This document shows positions 16,926-25,051 of a DNA stretch of 29,140 bases, piece by piece; the stretch's first letter is position 1; every line of letters begins with the position of its first letter. The notes below the pieces were generated by a model that saw only the letters and a program-made list of their open reading frames with translations, ran no database searches and was not told where the DNA came from. The DNA is from an uncultured Bacteroidales bacterium. Lineage in GTDB: Bacteria; Bacteroidota; Bacteroidia; Bacteroidales; F082. The stretch is taken from the NCBI GenBank assembly GCA_937926515.1, contig CALAZZ010000213.1, forward strand, positions 1-29,140, in the 5' to 3' direction. A program made the position numbers and the translations under genes.

Positions 16926-17970
16926 TTGCCCCCTCGAATGATTCCGCTTTATCCTTAGCCTTATCAGCCGCCACCGGCAATGCGATGCACCTACAATTCG
17001 GATGTAATGGAATTAAAGTCTGAATCTCATCAAGCGAATAAATACGGGGCTGTCCATCACTACCAATTGTCATCTGTCGGCATTGCTCACAAACACGATC
17101 GTCATCCGTGGTTATCCATTCGGCCTGCACCACAACTCCCTCAATCGCCCAGTTTTTATATTCCTGGATCATTCCCTGGTGGTGCGCCCTAATTACTTCC
17201 GTTCGTGCTAAGGTTTCAGCCCTGCGTTCTGCCGGAACGAATCTTCCAATACTGTCACGAATCGCCAACGTATCCCCTCCACCTGAAATTACTTGGTTTA
17301 ATTTCATTGCGATGTCACGAGGCCCATCACCGTCAATCATTCCTTGCGACAATACCCGGTTGACCTGCGTGGCCATTTGGTTTGTGATCCCTTTCAAGTC
17401 TTCATATACCCGAGAAGCCAATACCCCTACCCGATCCATGTGGAACGGGTTACTCATTGCTGCATTGATTCCACCGGTCTCACTCATTCCAGGAACTTTC
17501 ATTCCTGCCCGCCCCATTTCATGCCTTGCCCGCTGTACCCCTCGTTTGTATGAATCCGACACATACATATTAGTCCATGCATCGTCTATACTTGACCCGA
17601 TTTGTTCCATTCGATGTACCTCAAGTATTCCAGTATCAATACGGGTTTGTAACCATTCCATGAATCCAGAAACCTTTTCCTTTGAGGTTGGAAATGCAAA
17701 TACCCCTTTCCGAGGTTGGTGTAGAGTCAATTTACTCACTTGTAAGCTCGTTTCAGGGCTTTCTGGCACTCTTAGCCCAAATGCATCCTGATCTACTATG
17801 AGGCTGTTTATTTCGCGTTGTAAAGCATCAAAACGCTTCCTCATATCCCTTGCAAATGCATTACGCAAGGCAGTGGTCTTTGTAGGATCGTATTTCTGCG
17901 CCCTGACATAAGAAACCACTCCCTTTAGTTTAGGGCTACTTGTAATTGGATATGTATCGATAAAACTCAT
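16906..17970 (-). CDS. MuF / SPP1 gp7-type head morphogenesis protein
   Basis: A 354-aa protein with a helical N-terminal region and a C-terminal MuF domain: TLARTEVIRAHHQGMIQEY (about 249-267), a DDDRVCEQCRQM segment (Cys at about 294 and 297), and LIPLHPNCRCIALPV (about 319-332). Those Cys/His positions match the conserved set of the family. MuF-type proteins join the procapsid at the portal and may be injected. An ATGA overlap ties it to the portal gene. No toxin domain is fused at its end. Confidence 0.92.
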   Translation of the reverse strand: MSFIDTYPITSSPKLKGVVSYVRAQKYDPTKTTALRNAFARDMRKRFDALQREINSLIVDQDAFGLRVPESPETSLQVSKLTLHQPRKGVFAFPTSKEKVSGFMEWLQTRIDTGILEVHRMEQIGSSIDDAWTNMYVSDSYKRGVQRARHEMGRAGMKVPGMSETGGINAAMSNPFHMDRVGVLASRVYEDLKGITNQMATQVNRVLSQGMIDGDGPRDIAMKLNQVISGGGDTLAIRDSIGRFVPAERRAETLARTEVIRAHHQGMIQEYKNWAIEGVVVQAEWITTDDDRVCEQCRQMTIGSDGQPRIYSLDEIQTLIPLHPNCRCIALPVAADKAKDKAESFEGAIGKITR

Positions 17971-19403
17971 TCGTCGTCGTTCTGTTCTTCTTCCCGTTCC
18001 CTTATTTCATTTTCAATCTCCAAATCCTCTTGTTCTGTTTCCTGCGATCTGTTATCCTCCTGTACCTGGGCTTCCATCATTTCATTAATTAACTCAATTT
18101 CGTCAGCGCTCAATCCTAAGAAGTATTCAAAAAATGCCAGAGGCGGCACAATAGCCTGCGTCATTGGTTCCGATGCGTATGCCTTCAGCGCATCTGCACG
18201 AACCTTACCTACATCCGCCTTGTCCTTGTCACTGGTTGCGTATAAATCTTGCCACCTTACTGAGTAGTCTTCCGTCTTTGGTAAGATTCCCTGGCTTTGC
18301 ATTATCCTGACAAATGGGTAAATGATGTTAGGTTCAATCATCTCTCCCCGTCTTGCGTCAATCATTGAATACCAATGTTCCGTGTCCTGAGTGCTTGCCA
18401 ATTCCCCTCTTTCTGTTCCTGTCAATATGCGTTTCGGAATTCCTGTTGCGGCGCTGATCAGCTGTACCTGGATGTCCAAGTGGTTTGATGGATCACTGAC
18501 CTGCGTCTGCAATGTTTGCATGTCTATTCCTTCAGTCATCAGAATACGCCTCAGGTTGTGCTCGTACTCGTCAATCCTGCGCATCAGATCATCCTCGGTT
18601 TCTTTTGACATAGAGTAATCCTTGTCAATCTTTGCTCCAAAACCAGGCCTTGCACCCCGCCAATACATTTCAGCACTACCACCGGATAGTTTTTCAATGT
18701 CCATTAATCGGTTATAAACCTTTTCCAATTGGGGCGTACCAAATACTTCTCCTTCTACACAATCATACGCCACATGCAATACCCTGCTGTAATGTACTTT
18801 GATCGTCGTTACCATCGTTGCCTTCTGCCCCTCGTCCTGAATGGTTAGTTCGTATAGTTTAGGTAATCCATATCGAGGGTCTTTTGTATCAGTCTCAAAT
18901 GTAATGATAGGTGCCCGTTGCTCACTAAACACTCTAACGTATTCCAGCTTTTCGCCTTTTGTCAATGGCTGAGCATGTTTCTCAGGAGCGTTTACTCCGA
19001 AGCCTAACATCAATACGGCATACCTCCCCAAACTGGCTTGCTTATCTAATTGTATAAATTTATTTTTTAACTTCAACCGGGCTTCCAGTTCTTTCCATGC
19101 CTTTTCAAACGCCGTATCCTTATCATCATCGCTTTGTAATAATACCAGTGGTCCCCTCCATGTTACTTTGATAGGGCGATCAATTACAGCTGCGGCGATG
19201 TCCTGTCGTTTAAACCGGGAAACATAATCAGTATATGCAATCGAATCAGGATAGCCTAAACTATCATATAAGTTTCGGGCACCATCATGAGAAATTCCCA
19301 TCTTAGCACCTAACTGAACCCGGTTAACCAATTCGCTCAATACCTGCATGCGCTGTATAAGCTGTTGTTGGTTTGTTGTTATTTTACTGGTTTGTTTTGC
19401 CAT
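17967..19403 (-). CDS. Portal protein (phage_portal_3 / DUF1073-like)
   Basis: A 478-aa protein between large terminase and MuF. Its N-terminus has SRFKRQDIAAAVIDRPIKVTWRGPL, a middle LDKQASLGRYAVLMLGFG, and a conserved ATGIPKRILTGTERGELASTQD, all characteristic of the DUF1073 portal group. The C-terminal tail is very acidic and charged. The portal forms the dodecameric ring at one capsid vertex, is the docking site for terminase, and nucleates assembly. Start at 19403, 11 bases after the terminase stop, with no Shine-Dalgarno. Confidence 0.92.
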   Translation of the reverse strand: MAKQTSKITTNQQQLIQRMQVLSELVNRVQLGAKMGISHDGARNLYDSLGYPDSIAYTDYVSRFKRQDIAAAVIDRPIKVTWRGPLVLLQSDDDKDTAFEKAWKELEARLKLKNKFIQLDKQASLGRYAVLMLGFGVNAPEKHAQPLTKGEKLEYVRVFSEQRAPIITFETDTKDPRYGLPKLYELTIQDEGQKATMVTTIKVHYSRVLHVAYDCVEGEVFGTPQLEKVYNRLMDIEKLSGGSAEMYWRGARPGFGAKIDKDYSMSKETEDDLMRRIDEYEHNLRRILMTEGIDMQTLQTQVSDPSNHLDIQVQLISAATGIPKRILTGTERGELASTQDTEHWYSMIDARRGEMIEPNIIYPFVRIMQSQGILPKTEDYSVRWQDLYATSDKDKADVGKVRADALKAYASEPMTQAIVPPLAFFEYFLGLSADEIELINEMMEAQVQEDNRSQETEQEDLEIENEIREREEEQNDDE

Positions 19404-19414
19404 TTCTTTTTGTT

Positions 19415-20941
19415 TTATCTGACTCCTGCCCTACGTTTTGCGGTTAGCTTGCTGAATGCACCACTTGATGCGTCAGTCTGATCCTTATACTTTGATAATG
19501 GAAATAATCGTAATTCTTCTACATACTCATTATTCCACGCCCCCCTCAGCAATTGAACATTACCATAATTTACCTGTACGGAGTAGGGGTCAGCACGAAA
19601 TATCTTATCCCCAGTAGGCCTATCAGCATTAACGGAGAACCCTGCCAGGTTTTTAATAGTACCTTCTGCTGATTCCTTACCCCCTGATCCAGGTTCCTGT
19701 TCAATGTATACCTGTACCCTTACTCCATCTGCTTCTGCTACAGCCTTAATTATTGTCTCCCTTTCCTCACTTGACCAACGCCCTCGTTTTATGTCAGCAA
19801 CAATAAACTTACCAGACCGGGTTTTCAACATCAAGGCACCTACGGTATAGGCAGAAGTTATTTTCTTTCCTGGTACTTCAGCAGTGCCTGCCTTGTCCCA
19901 ATACCTTACACGGGATTCAATGGAATTATCAGAAGGCAATGAATCAATGATTGTCAAATGATCCACCTTAAACATCCCCCCTGTAGGAGAGGTAGGGTCT
20001 TGTCCTATCTGACCGGAATAACCATACTGCCCTAAATCCATTTCCAGCTCTGCCAATGCTGACCTACTCAACCTGACTGGGTCAAGTAAATTATCAACAT
20101 AATTCAATGCCAATTCCGGAGGAGTTACTTTGTGCTTGTAGGTATCAATTTCACCAGGTAAGCAAATGTGTTTAACCTTTGCGTTTTTCTTACTCAGCTT
20201 ATTTCCGGTTGGATCGTTCTCATGTAGGCGTTGCATGATCATTACAGTTACCGCAGTTGACTTATCTACTTTCCTGGTGGTTAGAGTTTGATCCAACCAC
20301 CTGTTTGTATTCCTTAACTCTGTTTCTGAAACGGACTGTTGCGGGTTTATCGGATCATCCACGATAAGGATGTGCCCGTGGAATCCAGTTAACGATCCTC
20401 CTACAGAAGTTGAAAACCTGTTACCGCCATACAACGCACGAGCAGCGTGCCCTTCCGACGTCTTTTCTTTCCTTACGACTCTGAAGTTTGACTTGGTATC
20501 CTTATCATCTTTGATCTGTATTTCCGGGTAGATCATTTCAAACTTCCCACTCCTGATAAGGTCTCTACTATACTCAGCACTTTCCAAGCTCAAGGTTGCA
20601 CTATATGACAATGCAATTACTTTCATCCAATACCACCTCGTCCAACACCATACCGGCCATGCTATTGATACCATACTGGTTTTACTTGTTCCTGGTGGTA
20701 CATTAATTAGTAGATCATACGCCTTTGGTTTTCCTTCTGCTAACCTTTCCGCTACTATTTGTAACTGGTCACAAATATATCTGATATGCCAATTGTCTTT
20801 GAATTCCTCTGAGGACAGTTCAGACCAAAAAAACCTAAAAAAGTGGTAAAAACTTTTGTTGTTGAGTGCCCTTATTGTAATAATCGGGTTTTCAACTGCA
20901 TGTTGTAATAATTCCTGTTTGGTAAGTGCCACTGTTTCCAT
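19415..20941 (-). CDS. Terminase large subunit
   Basis: A 508-aa packaging motor. The ATPase has a Walker A-like VPPGTSKTS (about 81-89), a coupling region with YSAT (113-116), Walker B ILIVDDP (191-197) and a motif III-like VTVMIMQRLHENDP. The C-terminal RNase H-like nuclease begins near residue 345 with RYWDKAGT and includes VYIEQEPGSGGKES and an acidic DPY..Q segment. The position directly after the small terminase gene and before portal is standard. Its Walker A has Ser where many have Arg or Gly before Lys, common in this group. It starts at 20941 with no Shine-Dalgarno. Confidence 0.95.
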   Translation of the reverse strand: METVALTKQELLQHAVENPIITIRALNNKSFYHFFRFFWSELSSEEFKDNWHIRYICDQLQIVAERLAEGKPKAYDLLINVPPGTSKTSMVSIAWPVWCWTRWYWMKVIALSYSATLSLESAEYSRDLIRSGKFEMIYPEIQIKDDKDTKSNFRVVRKEKTSEGHAARALYGGNRFSTSVGGSLTGFHGHILIVDDPINPQQSVSETELRNTNRWLDQTLTTRKVDKSTAVTVMIMQRLHENDPTGNKLSKKNAKVKHICLPGEIDTYKHKVTPPELALNYVDNLLDPVRLSRSALAELEMDLGQYGYSGQIGQDPTSPTGGMFKVDHLTIIDSLPSDNSIESRVRYWDKAGTAEVPGKKITSAYTVGALMLKTRSGKFIVADIKRGRWSSEERETIIKAVAEADGVRVQVYIEQEPGSGGKESAEGTIKNLAGFSVNADRPTGDKIFRADPYSVQVNYGNVQLLRGAWNNEYVEELRLFPLSKYKDQTDASSGAFSKLTAKRRAGVR

Positions 20942-20959
20942 TACTTGTTTAGTTATGAC

Positions 20960-21478
20960 TTACATGCAGTTATTTTTTTTTGTTTTGATCATACCCAGCT
21001 TTATTGCCAATTCCAATTCTTCTTCTGAAATATCAGGGCTTTCTGTTAAGGCGTCTATAAGTGTGTGAGTGATTAAGGGTGATACATCATGTTCGTGTTG
21101 CTGTTTATCAGTCCAATCAAAGTTTTTCAGTGCGAAAATAGCCCCTGTGGTGTTGCCCACCTGGAGTAGCTCCTCATAATGCTTCTCTATAAATAGCCTT
21201 GCTCTTTTTATAGTGTAACTAAACCCCTCTTTCTTTTCGTAAGCATAAAAGGATTGTCTGCTTTCAAATCCAATATGATAGCACAATCCTGTAATTGTTG
21301 GTACTTCAATCTTGACTGCTTTTTTATCAATTATATAGGTCTTTTTTGGAATGCCATGTTCAAAGTAATGGCTAATGGCTTTTTGTAACTGCTCTGGTGT
21401 TGTAAAATGTGGTGGTCTTCCGCCTTTGTTTTCCATTGTTGTGTGTTTTTTTACTACTCTACTCATTGCTGGCGCCAT
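20960..21478 (-). CDS. Terminase small subunit (GP3-package type)
   Basis: Up to 172 aa. The core begins at GGRPPHFTTPEQLQKAISHYFE, then TITGLCYHIGFESRQSFYAYE (an HTH DNA-binding unit), a FSYTIKRARLFIEKHYEELLQVG helix, and GAIFALKNFDWTDK. These phrases match the small terminase family that includes Bacteroidota phage DNA-packaging proteins. It recognises the pac or cos site and recruits the large subunit. Possible starts are ATGs at 21478, 21466 and 21436; the last begins just before the conserved core and follows an A-rich run. Confidence 0.93.
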   Translation of the reverse strand: MAPAMSRVVKKHTTMENKGGRPPHFTTPEQLQKAISHYFEHGIPKKTYIIDKKAVKIEVPTITGLCYHIGFESRQSFYAYEKKEGFSYTIKRARLFIEKHYEELLQVGNTTGAIFALKNFDWTDKQQHEHDVSPLITHTLIDALTESPDISEEELELAIKLGMIKTKKNNCM

Positions 21479-21499
21479 TCCGGCCCACCCCGCTCTATC

Positions 21500-21808
21500 T
21501 TAAAAGGGTAGGTCGTCCACTACCTCCTCAGCCGTGACCGCCTCAGCCTTAGCCTTATTCTTAGGCAATACGCTCACGACTCCGTCAGTCCAGAACAACC
21601 GACCATTGCCGACATAAAAACGAGGCTTCTTCTCCTCGCGCTGCTCTTTGGTCTGTGATACGTATGCCGATACATTCTGATCCCATTTATTACTATCGTT
21701 ATTGACGTTGATTGTAAGCTCAACGCCCTGTTCGTTCTTAGCCTTTATCGTCTTTATGAGCGTCTCAAGGGTTTCAAGTTTCATGTATAAGCTGCTCAGT
21801 GATGCCAT
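21500..21808 (-). CDS. Small protein with SSB-like C-terminal tip
   Basis: A 102-aa protein: an N-terminal helix (LSSLYMKLETLETLIKTIKAKN), a short beta region (GVELTINVNND, RFYVGNGRLFWTDG) and an Ala/Val/Glu-rich linker ending EEVVDDLPF. The last five residues DDLPF match the acidic tip DD(I/L)PF of bacterial SSB, which binds replication and repair partners. There is no obvious OB fold, so this could be a phage ssDNA-binding protein of another kind, or a partner-recruitment protein. It lies between nuclease-related genes and terminase. I recall similar proteins in Bacteroidota phages without a known role. Confidence 0.72.
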   Translation of the reverse strand: MASLSSLYMKLETLETLIKTIKAKNEQGVELTINVNNDSNKWDQNVSAYVSQTKEQREEKKPRFYVGNGRLFWTDGVVSVLPKNKAKAEAVTAEEVVDDLPF

Positions 21809-21832
21809 GTGTTTTGAATTTTTGGTGTAAAA

Positions 21833-22066
21833 TTAAACTTTTTTTGATGTATTGTCAATATATTCTAAGTATATTTCTCTTTTTTTGTGCTTTTTACTCA
21901 ACTCCGCCCTTTCGCGGTCTATCTCATCAGTCTTTATCAGCGTCTCGACTCGTGCCGATCGAGTGCCGTTCTGGACGTAATAGGCCGTAATCGTATAGCG
22001 TGGCTGCAAGCGCCTGCGTATGGTTACGGTCTTACCTGGCTGGAGGAGGTCGCGGAGTTGCACCAT
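21833..22066 (-). CDS. Small basic protein of unknown function
   Basis: A 77-aa protein if started at the ATG at 22066, which forms TGATG with the preceding stop; an ATG at 22093 would add nine residues inside that gene. It has VQLRDLLQPGKTVTIRRRLQPRYTITAYYVQNGTRS and a C-terminal charged helix ERAELSKKHKKREI. The first half reads as a small beta-barrel. I do not recognise a family. Its position among replication-related genes suggests nucleic-acid work, which is only a guess. Confidence 0.65.
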   Translation of the reverse strand: MVQLRDLLQPGKTVTIRRRLQPRYTITAYYVQNGTRSARVETLIKTDEIDRERAELSKKHKKREIYLEYIDNTSKKV

Positions 22067-22281
22067 CACACCCTCCTCTCTTTCCTTAACCAATCGCCCT
22101 TGTCGTTGAACGTGTACTCATGCTTCGGATCGTACCAATGGAGCGCACCCCACCACTCACGTATCAGCGCGGCCTGTGATTCGTTACATGGGTACTTGCC
22201 CGGGGCGGCCTGCTTAAAGAAGTTCAGCATCTGGTCGGCTCGCTGGGTTTGGGGTAGGGGTTGTAGGGTTGTCTGTTTCAT
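22066..22281 (-). CDS. Small protein of unknown function
   Basis: A 71-aa protein with a helical middle (TQRADQMLNFFKQ) and a W-rich C-terminal half (IREWWGALHWYDPKHEYTFNDKGDWLRKERR). It is coupled to the downstream gene by TGATG and starts 6 bases after the nuclease gene ends. I do not recognise it. Codon use and tight packing argue that it is real. Confidence 0.62.
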   Translation of the reverse strand: MKQTTLQPLPQTQRADQMLNFFKQAAPGKYPCNESQAALIREWWGALHWYDPKHEYTFNDKGDWLRKERRV

Positions 22282-22287
22282 TTTGAT

Positions 22288-22821
22288 TTATTTGTTTGTG
22301 TTTGTATATAATCCTTCTATCAGACCTAAGAAGTCATCCACCGATCGGATCACCTCGTACCGCTCACCGTTACGTAGCGCCCTCTGCTGCTCTACCCTCT
22401 GTGCATCACTCTGCCGGTCGTGGCCTACCTTGACCTCAAGGTTCCATAGCTGGCCTTTGTAGAAGACCACTATATCCGCCCTGCCGGGCTTAACGTCCTT
22501 ATCCCTTACCCATACCCTACCACCGATGTTCTTGGTTCGTCCTAGTACGTCTGTCACTGTCTTACTCTTATCGATTGACTTGCCTGCGTCCTTAGCCTTG
22601 ATGGGGTCGCATCCTTTTTTACGCATCACCATCACGATTACTGATTCAACGAAGTTTGACAGGTATTTGCGGTGCGTAGTGTTCTTATAGAAATAATGCT
22701 CCGGTCGTGGCGGGTACTTGGCATTCGGTCTAAGGTCAACGATCCATTGTTGGAGCCATTGGTAGGCCTCAAGTGAACACACCTGTGATAGCTTTTTGCG
22801 GTTATGCTGGGCGTTGGTCAT
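22288..22821 (-). CDS. VRR-NUC-like PD-(D/E)XK nuclease
   Basis: A 177-aa protein. The nuclease core is at the C-terminal half: E59 in a helix (LSNFVESVIVMVMRKKG), PGRADIVVF (D116), LWNLEVKVGHDRQS (E129, K131) and Q141 in DAQRVEQQ. This is the D-ExK-Q order of VRR-NUC enzymes, which phages use for branched or single-stranded DNA processing during recombination or replication. The N-terminal ~50 residues are helical with no motif I know. It lies between the small coiled-coil gene and two small unknowns. Confidence 0.83.
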   Translation of the reverse strand: MTNAQHNRKKLSQVCSLEAYQWLQQWIVDLRPNAKYPPRPEHYFYKNTTHRKYLSNFVESVIVMVMRKKGCDPIKAKDAGKSIDKSKTVTDVLGRTKNIGGRVWVRDKDVKPGRADIVVFYKGQLWNLEVKVGHDRQSDAQRVEQQRALRNGERYEVIRSVDDFLGLIEGLYTNTNK

Positions 22822-22838
22822 GGGGTTTTACGCTCCTT

Positions 22839-23228
22839 TTAATAAAGCTCTGGCCATTTAGCCTTTGCTTGGTTTATACTGTTTTGTCGTTTCATTTCTG
22901 GTAGATCAGGCATCATAAACCGTTGCGTCTGTATATCGATGCCTACTGATTCGATCATTGCTTCTAAGTCTTTTATCCTTTTATTCGCCAGCCTCAGTCT
23001 TGAGTTTGCGTTAGTGTTATCAGATATAACAAGGATGTCTTGATTGAATTTAAGATCTACGATTTCAGTTTCAATATCATTGATATAGTCTGTAATTGCT
23101 TTAAGATACCCGTATGATTTTTGTAAGTACTCGTGATTTGGATTACCTTTCATTTCGTACGTTTTCAGTCTTCGTTGCATTTGATCGAGCGCTGAGAAGC
23201 AAAGTACCTTTTTTGTGTTTTTATCCAT
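22839..23228 (-). CDS. Small helical protein of unknown function
   Basis: A 129-aa protein that is almost wholly alpha-helical, with a likely coiled coil in NDIETEIVDLKFNQDILVISDNTNANSRLRLANKRIKDLEAMIESVG and a C-terminal MPDLPEMKRQNSINQAKAKWPELY. No catalytic motif is visible. It follows the AT-rich region after the helicase gene and precedes the nuclease gene, so it may have a replication or regulatory role. It starts at an ATG with an A-rich leader and no Shine-Dalgarno. Confidence 0.62.
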   Translation of the reverse strand: MDKNTKKVLCFSALDQMQRRLKTYEMKGNPNHEYLQKSYGYLKAITDYINDIETEIVDLKFNQDILVISDNTNANSRLRLANKRIKDLEAMIESVGIDIQTQRFMMPDLPEMKRQNSINQAKAKWPELY

Positions 23229-23487
23229 TTGATTTACATTTTATTTTGTAACTGTTTGATATTTAACGTTTATGTTAATACACTTTTTTATTTTTCGTAT
23301 TATTTTTGTTAAAATATGTTAAAAAGTAACTTATTTACACTTTTTCGTTAACTAACTACCTTATTATTATATATTTAGTTAATGTAAATAAGACAATATA
23401 GTATAACGCGAGATATGCATATATAGGACTTCGTCTCATTTACATTTACACGTTTACTATATCTTTGATTATCAGTCATGATGTTAA
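23229..23487. other. AT-rich intergenic repeat region, candidate origin or control region
   Basis: About 260 bases without a gene. It contains an inverted repeat (AATGTAAATAAGAC at 23381-23394 and GTCTCATTTACATT at 23433-23446, one mismatch, 38-base spacer), a palindrome ATATGCATAT at 23413-23422 inside it, and a TTAACTAA/TTAGTTAA pair at 23348-23355 and 23375-23382. TGTAAAT-like words recur several times. No TAnnTTTG promoter is seen. Iteron-like words in AT-rich DNA beside a helicase gene could mark an origin or an operator; nothing proves either. Confidence 0.45.
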
Positions 23488-24696
23488 TTAAAAGGGTAAA
23501 ACGTCTATTTTCGTCTCCTCGATTGCCTCAGGCTCATCAGTCGTATAGTCCTCCTTATTGAAGATGTAAAACTGGCCTGCACCACCCAGCCAATTAAATG
23601 CCGGCTCATTAAATCGTCCAAACACCGGTTGCTTTTCAAACTCATCTTTCAATACTTTGGTAAGGTATTTCGTGTTGTATTGATTATTTTTTGGCAGCAG
23701 GTGTTCAATCAGCTGTTTTGCGGTCGCCTTTAGCACATCCTGTTCGTTAGTAGCAAAGAATGAAATCAACGCCTCACGTAAATCAAAGAACAGCGGTGTG
23801 TGGCTGTACTCACGAACCTTATGTAGTGCGCTTGTTTCAATAAGGTTTATTGCGAACCAGGCTCTAGACTCCTTTTTTGTAGACAAATCACGCGTCTTAA
23901 TGTGGTGTAGAAACGCCGGCACCTCATCACGTAGGTTGTCCTCTATATCGAAATTATTGTTGTGCGGTGGTATTGTTGGTATTTTATGTATCCAGTACCG
24001 GATGTCCTCCTTATTGGCTGATATGAAATTATCCTCATGGTTTGATACCAGTATAATCTTACCGAAATAATCAACGGTGTGCGCACGCTGAAACTTCTCA
24101 TTCATCACTACTTTGGTTTGTGTAGCCATTGCCTTTATTTTTTCCTGTGCGTTCGTTCGCTCGATACGTGACTCCTCTATTGCTATAATCAGCTTATGGC
24201 CGTACATAAAATTGAACTGCGACTGGATCTCTTGATTGCCTATTACGATAATGTTCTCACGAAATATCATACGTAGCCAGTTCAGGAACGTTGTTTTTCC
24301 GGTCTGGTTTTCCTTACTTACAAGGCATAAAACTGGCAGCAACTGCAACGGTTTCTGGTACAACAACTGAATGTAATCCATACCTAATTCGTACTGGTCC
24401 TGAAAAATATGCTCAATCAATATCTTTGTCCACTTCCAATCTCCGTGTTTAGCTCTGTGGTTCAATGGTGTGTATAGGTTGTACAGGTTCTTGGGTATTC
24501 TTGCCGTGCCATCGTTATCAGGGATGTTGCAAAACATATCATACTTAGGTACACCACGCAGGAACTCACGCCCGAAGTCATCAGTCAGTGTTTGCCTTTT
24601 TATGGCTACCATCTTTGATTCGACCTCCTGGTTAGCGTTGAAATACTCAACGAACTTAAAGTAATCATCGCCTACCCTTATGACGTTGGTGTTCAT
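23488..24696 (-). CDS. SF3-type replicative helicase / primase-helicase (DUF5906-like)
   Basis: A 402-aa protein with a P-loop SKENQTGKTTFLNWL (127-141), a Walker B-like KLIIAIEES (168-176), a GKIILVSNHEDN segment (212-222, the position of SF3 motif C with Asn) and a C-terminal winged-helix-like region. This order is that of phage and plasmid D5/DUF5906 helicases. No primase domain is visible at the N-terminus. The last residues are IDVLPF, echoing the tip of the 102-aa gene product. The ATG is preceded by AGGAGG at 24702-24707 with a 5-nt spacer, so the start is well supported. Confidence 0.86.
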   Translation of the reverse strand: MNTNVIRVGDDYFKFVEYFNANQEVESKMVAIKRQTLTDDFGREFLRGVPKYDMFCNIPDNDGTARIPKNLYNLYTPLNHRAKHGDWKWTKILIEHIFQDQYELGMDYIQLLYQKPLQLLPVLCLVSKENQTGKTTFLNWLRMIFRENIIVIGNQEIQSQFNFMYGHKLIIAIEESRIERTNAQEKIKAMATQTKVVMNEKFQRAHTVDYFGKIILVSNHEDNFISANKEDIRYWIHKIPTIPPHNNNFDIEDNLRDEVPAFLHHIKTRDLSTKKESRAWFAINLIETSALHKVREYSHTPLFFDLREALISFFATNEQDVLKATAKQLIEHLLPKNNQYNTKYLTKVLKDEFEKQPVFGRFNEPAFNWLGGAGQFYIFNKEDYTTDEPEAIEETKIDVLPF

Positions 24697-24713
24697 TGTG
24701 GCCTCCTATTAAA

Positions 24714-24782
24714 AGCCCCCACAAAGCAAAAAGCAGGCGAACGGCTACCACACCTTTGTACCTGCTTTTGCCCGTAGGGGCT
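24714..24782 (-). ncRNA. Structured leader upstream of the helicase
   Basis: A nested hairpin. Outer arms AGCCCC (24714-24719) and GGGGCT (24777-24782) enclose inner arms 24726-24737 and 24761-24771 (11 pairs with one bulged A), leaving a 23-nt loop. On the minus strand the outer arm is followed by TTTTAATA and then AGGAGG. It could be an attenuator, a terminator for the accessory transcripts, or a leader that hides or exposes the ribosome site. It does not match any riboswitch I know. Confidence 0.55.
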
Positions 24783-24838
24783 ATTTAGTCTAAAAAAAAA
24801 GTTTCGATTCTCATGTGGTAATGTTCTTTAAACAGGTA

Positions 24839-24868
24839 CAAACATACAAATTTATCCCTATCAACAAA
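24839..24868 (-). promoter_or_regulatory. Probable Bacteroidota-type promoter for the helicase operon
   Basis: On the minus strand TTTG (24868-24865), 18 bases, then TATGTTTG (24846-24839), a TAnnTTTG element. A second TAAATTTG lies just upstream but has no well-placed -33. Transcription would begin near 24832 and leave a leader of about 135 bases containing the nested hairpin. Confidence 0.6.
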
Positions 24869-24895
24869 CAAAAATACATTGATGTTACCGCCCAT

Positions 24896-25051
24896 TTAAG
24901 AACGCAAAGCCAAGAACTCATAAAGGGCTTCCTTAAATTTCTCAATACCTCCGAACTTCTCAATCTGCGAAGTAGGTATATACAGAGAAACCTGTACCTT
25001 TTTGTCGGGTACAGGTTTCCTTCCAGCGTTGGATTTCTTAATTTTCTTCAT
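24896..25051 (-). CDS. 51-aa small protein with RHH-like look
   Basis: A short gene with ATG at 25051 and TAA at 24896-24898. The protein begins MKKIKKSNAGRKPVPDKKVQVSL; a strand-like KVQVSLYIP is followed by QIEKFGGIEKFKEALYEFL. That pattern, basic N-terminus, strand, two helices, resembles small ribbon-helix-helix proteins, and I recall similar 'GRKPV.DKK' proteins in Bacteroidota. It begins 14 bases inside the end of the 141-aa gene and probably shares its promoter. A DNA-binding role is a hypothesis. Confidence 0.72.
   Translation of the reverse strand: MKKIKKSNAGRKPVPDKKVQVSLYIPTSQIEKFGGIEKFKEALYEFLALRS
24987..25019. repeat. Perfect 12-bp inverted repeat inside the 51-aa gene
   Basis: GAAACCTGTACC (24987-24998) and GGTACAGGTTTC (25008-25019) are exact complements with a 9-base loop. 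No T-run follows on either strand, so it does not look like a terminator. It encodes the RKPVPDKKVQVS stretch. A symmetrical 33-base site could bind a dimeric regulator or fold in mRNA. Confidence 0.7.

Noticed and set aside
17108..17791. Long plus-strand frame of 227 codons
   Set aside because: It is antisense to the MuF gene, where conserved Cys/His motifs prove the minus-strand reading.
17967..19403. Reading the portal as an anti-CBASS nuclease because of database naming around DUF1073
   Set aside because: Length, neighbours (terminase and MuF) and conserved portal segments fit a structural portal; no separate nuclease domain is visible.
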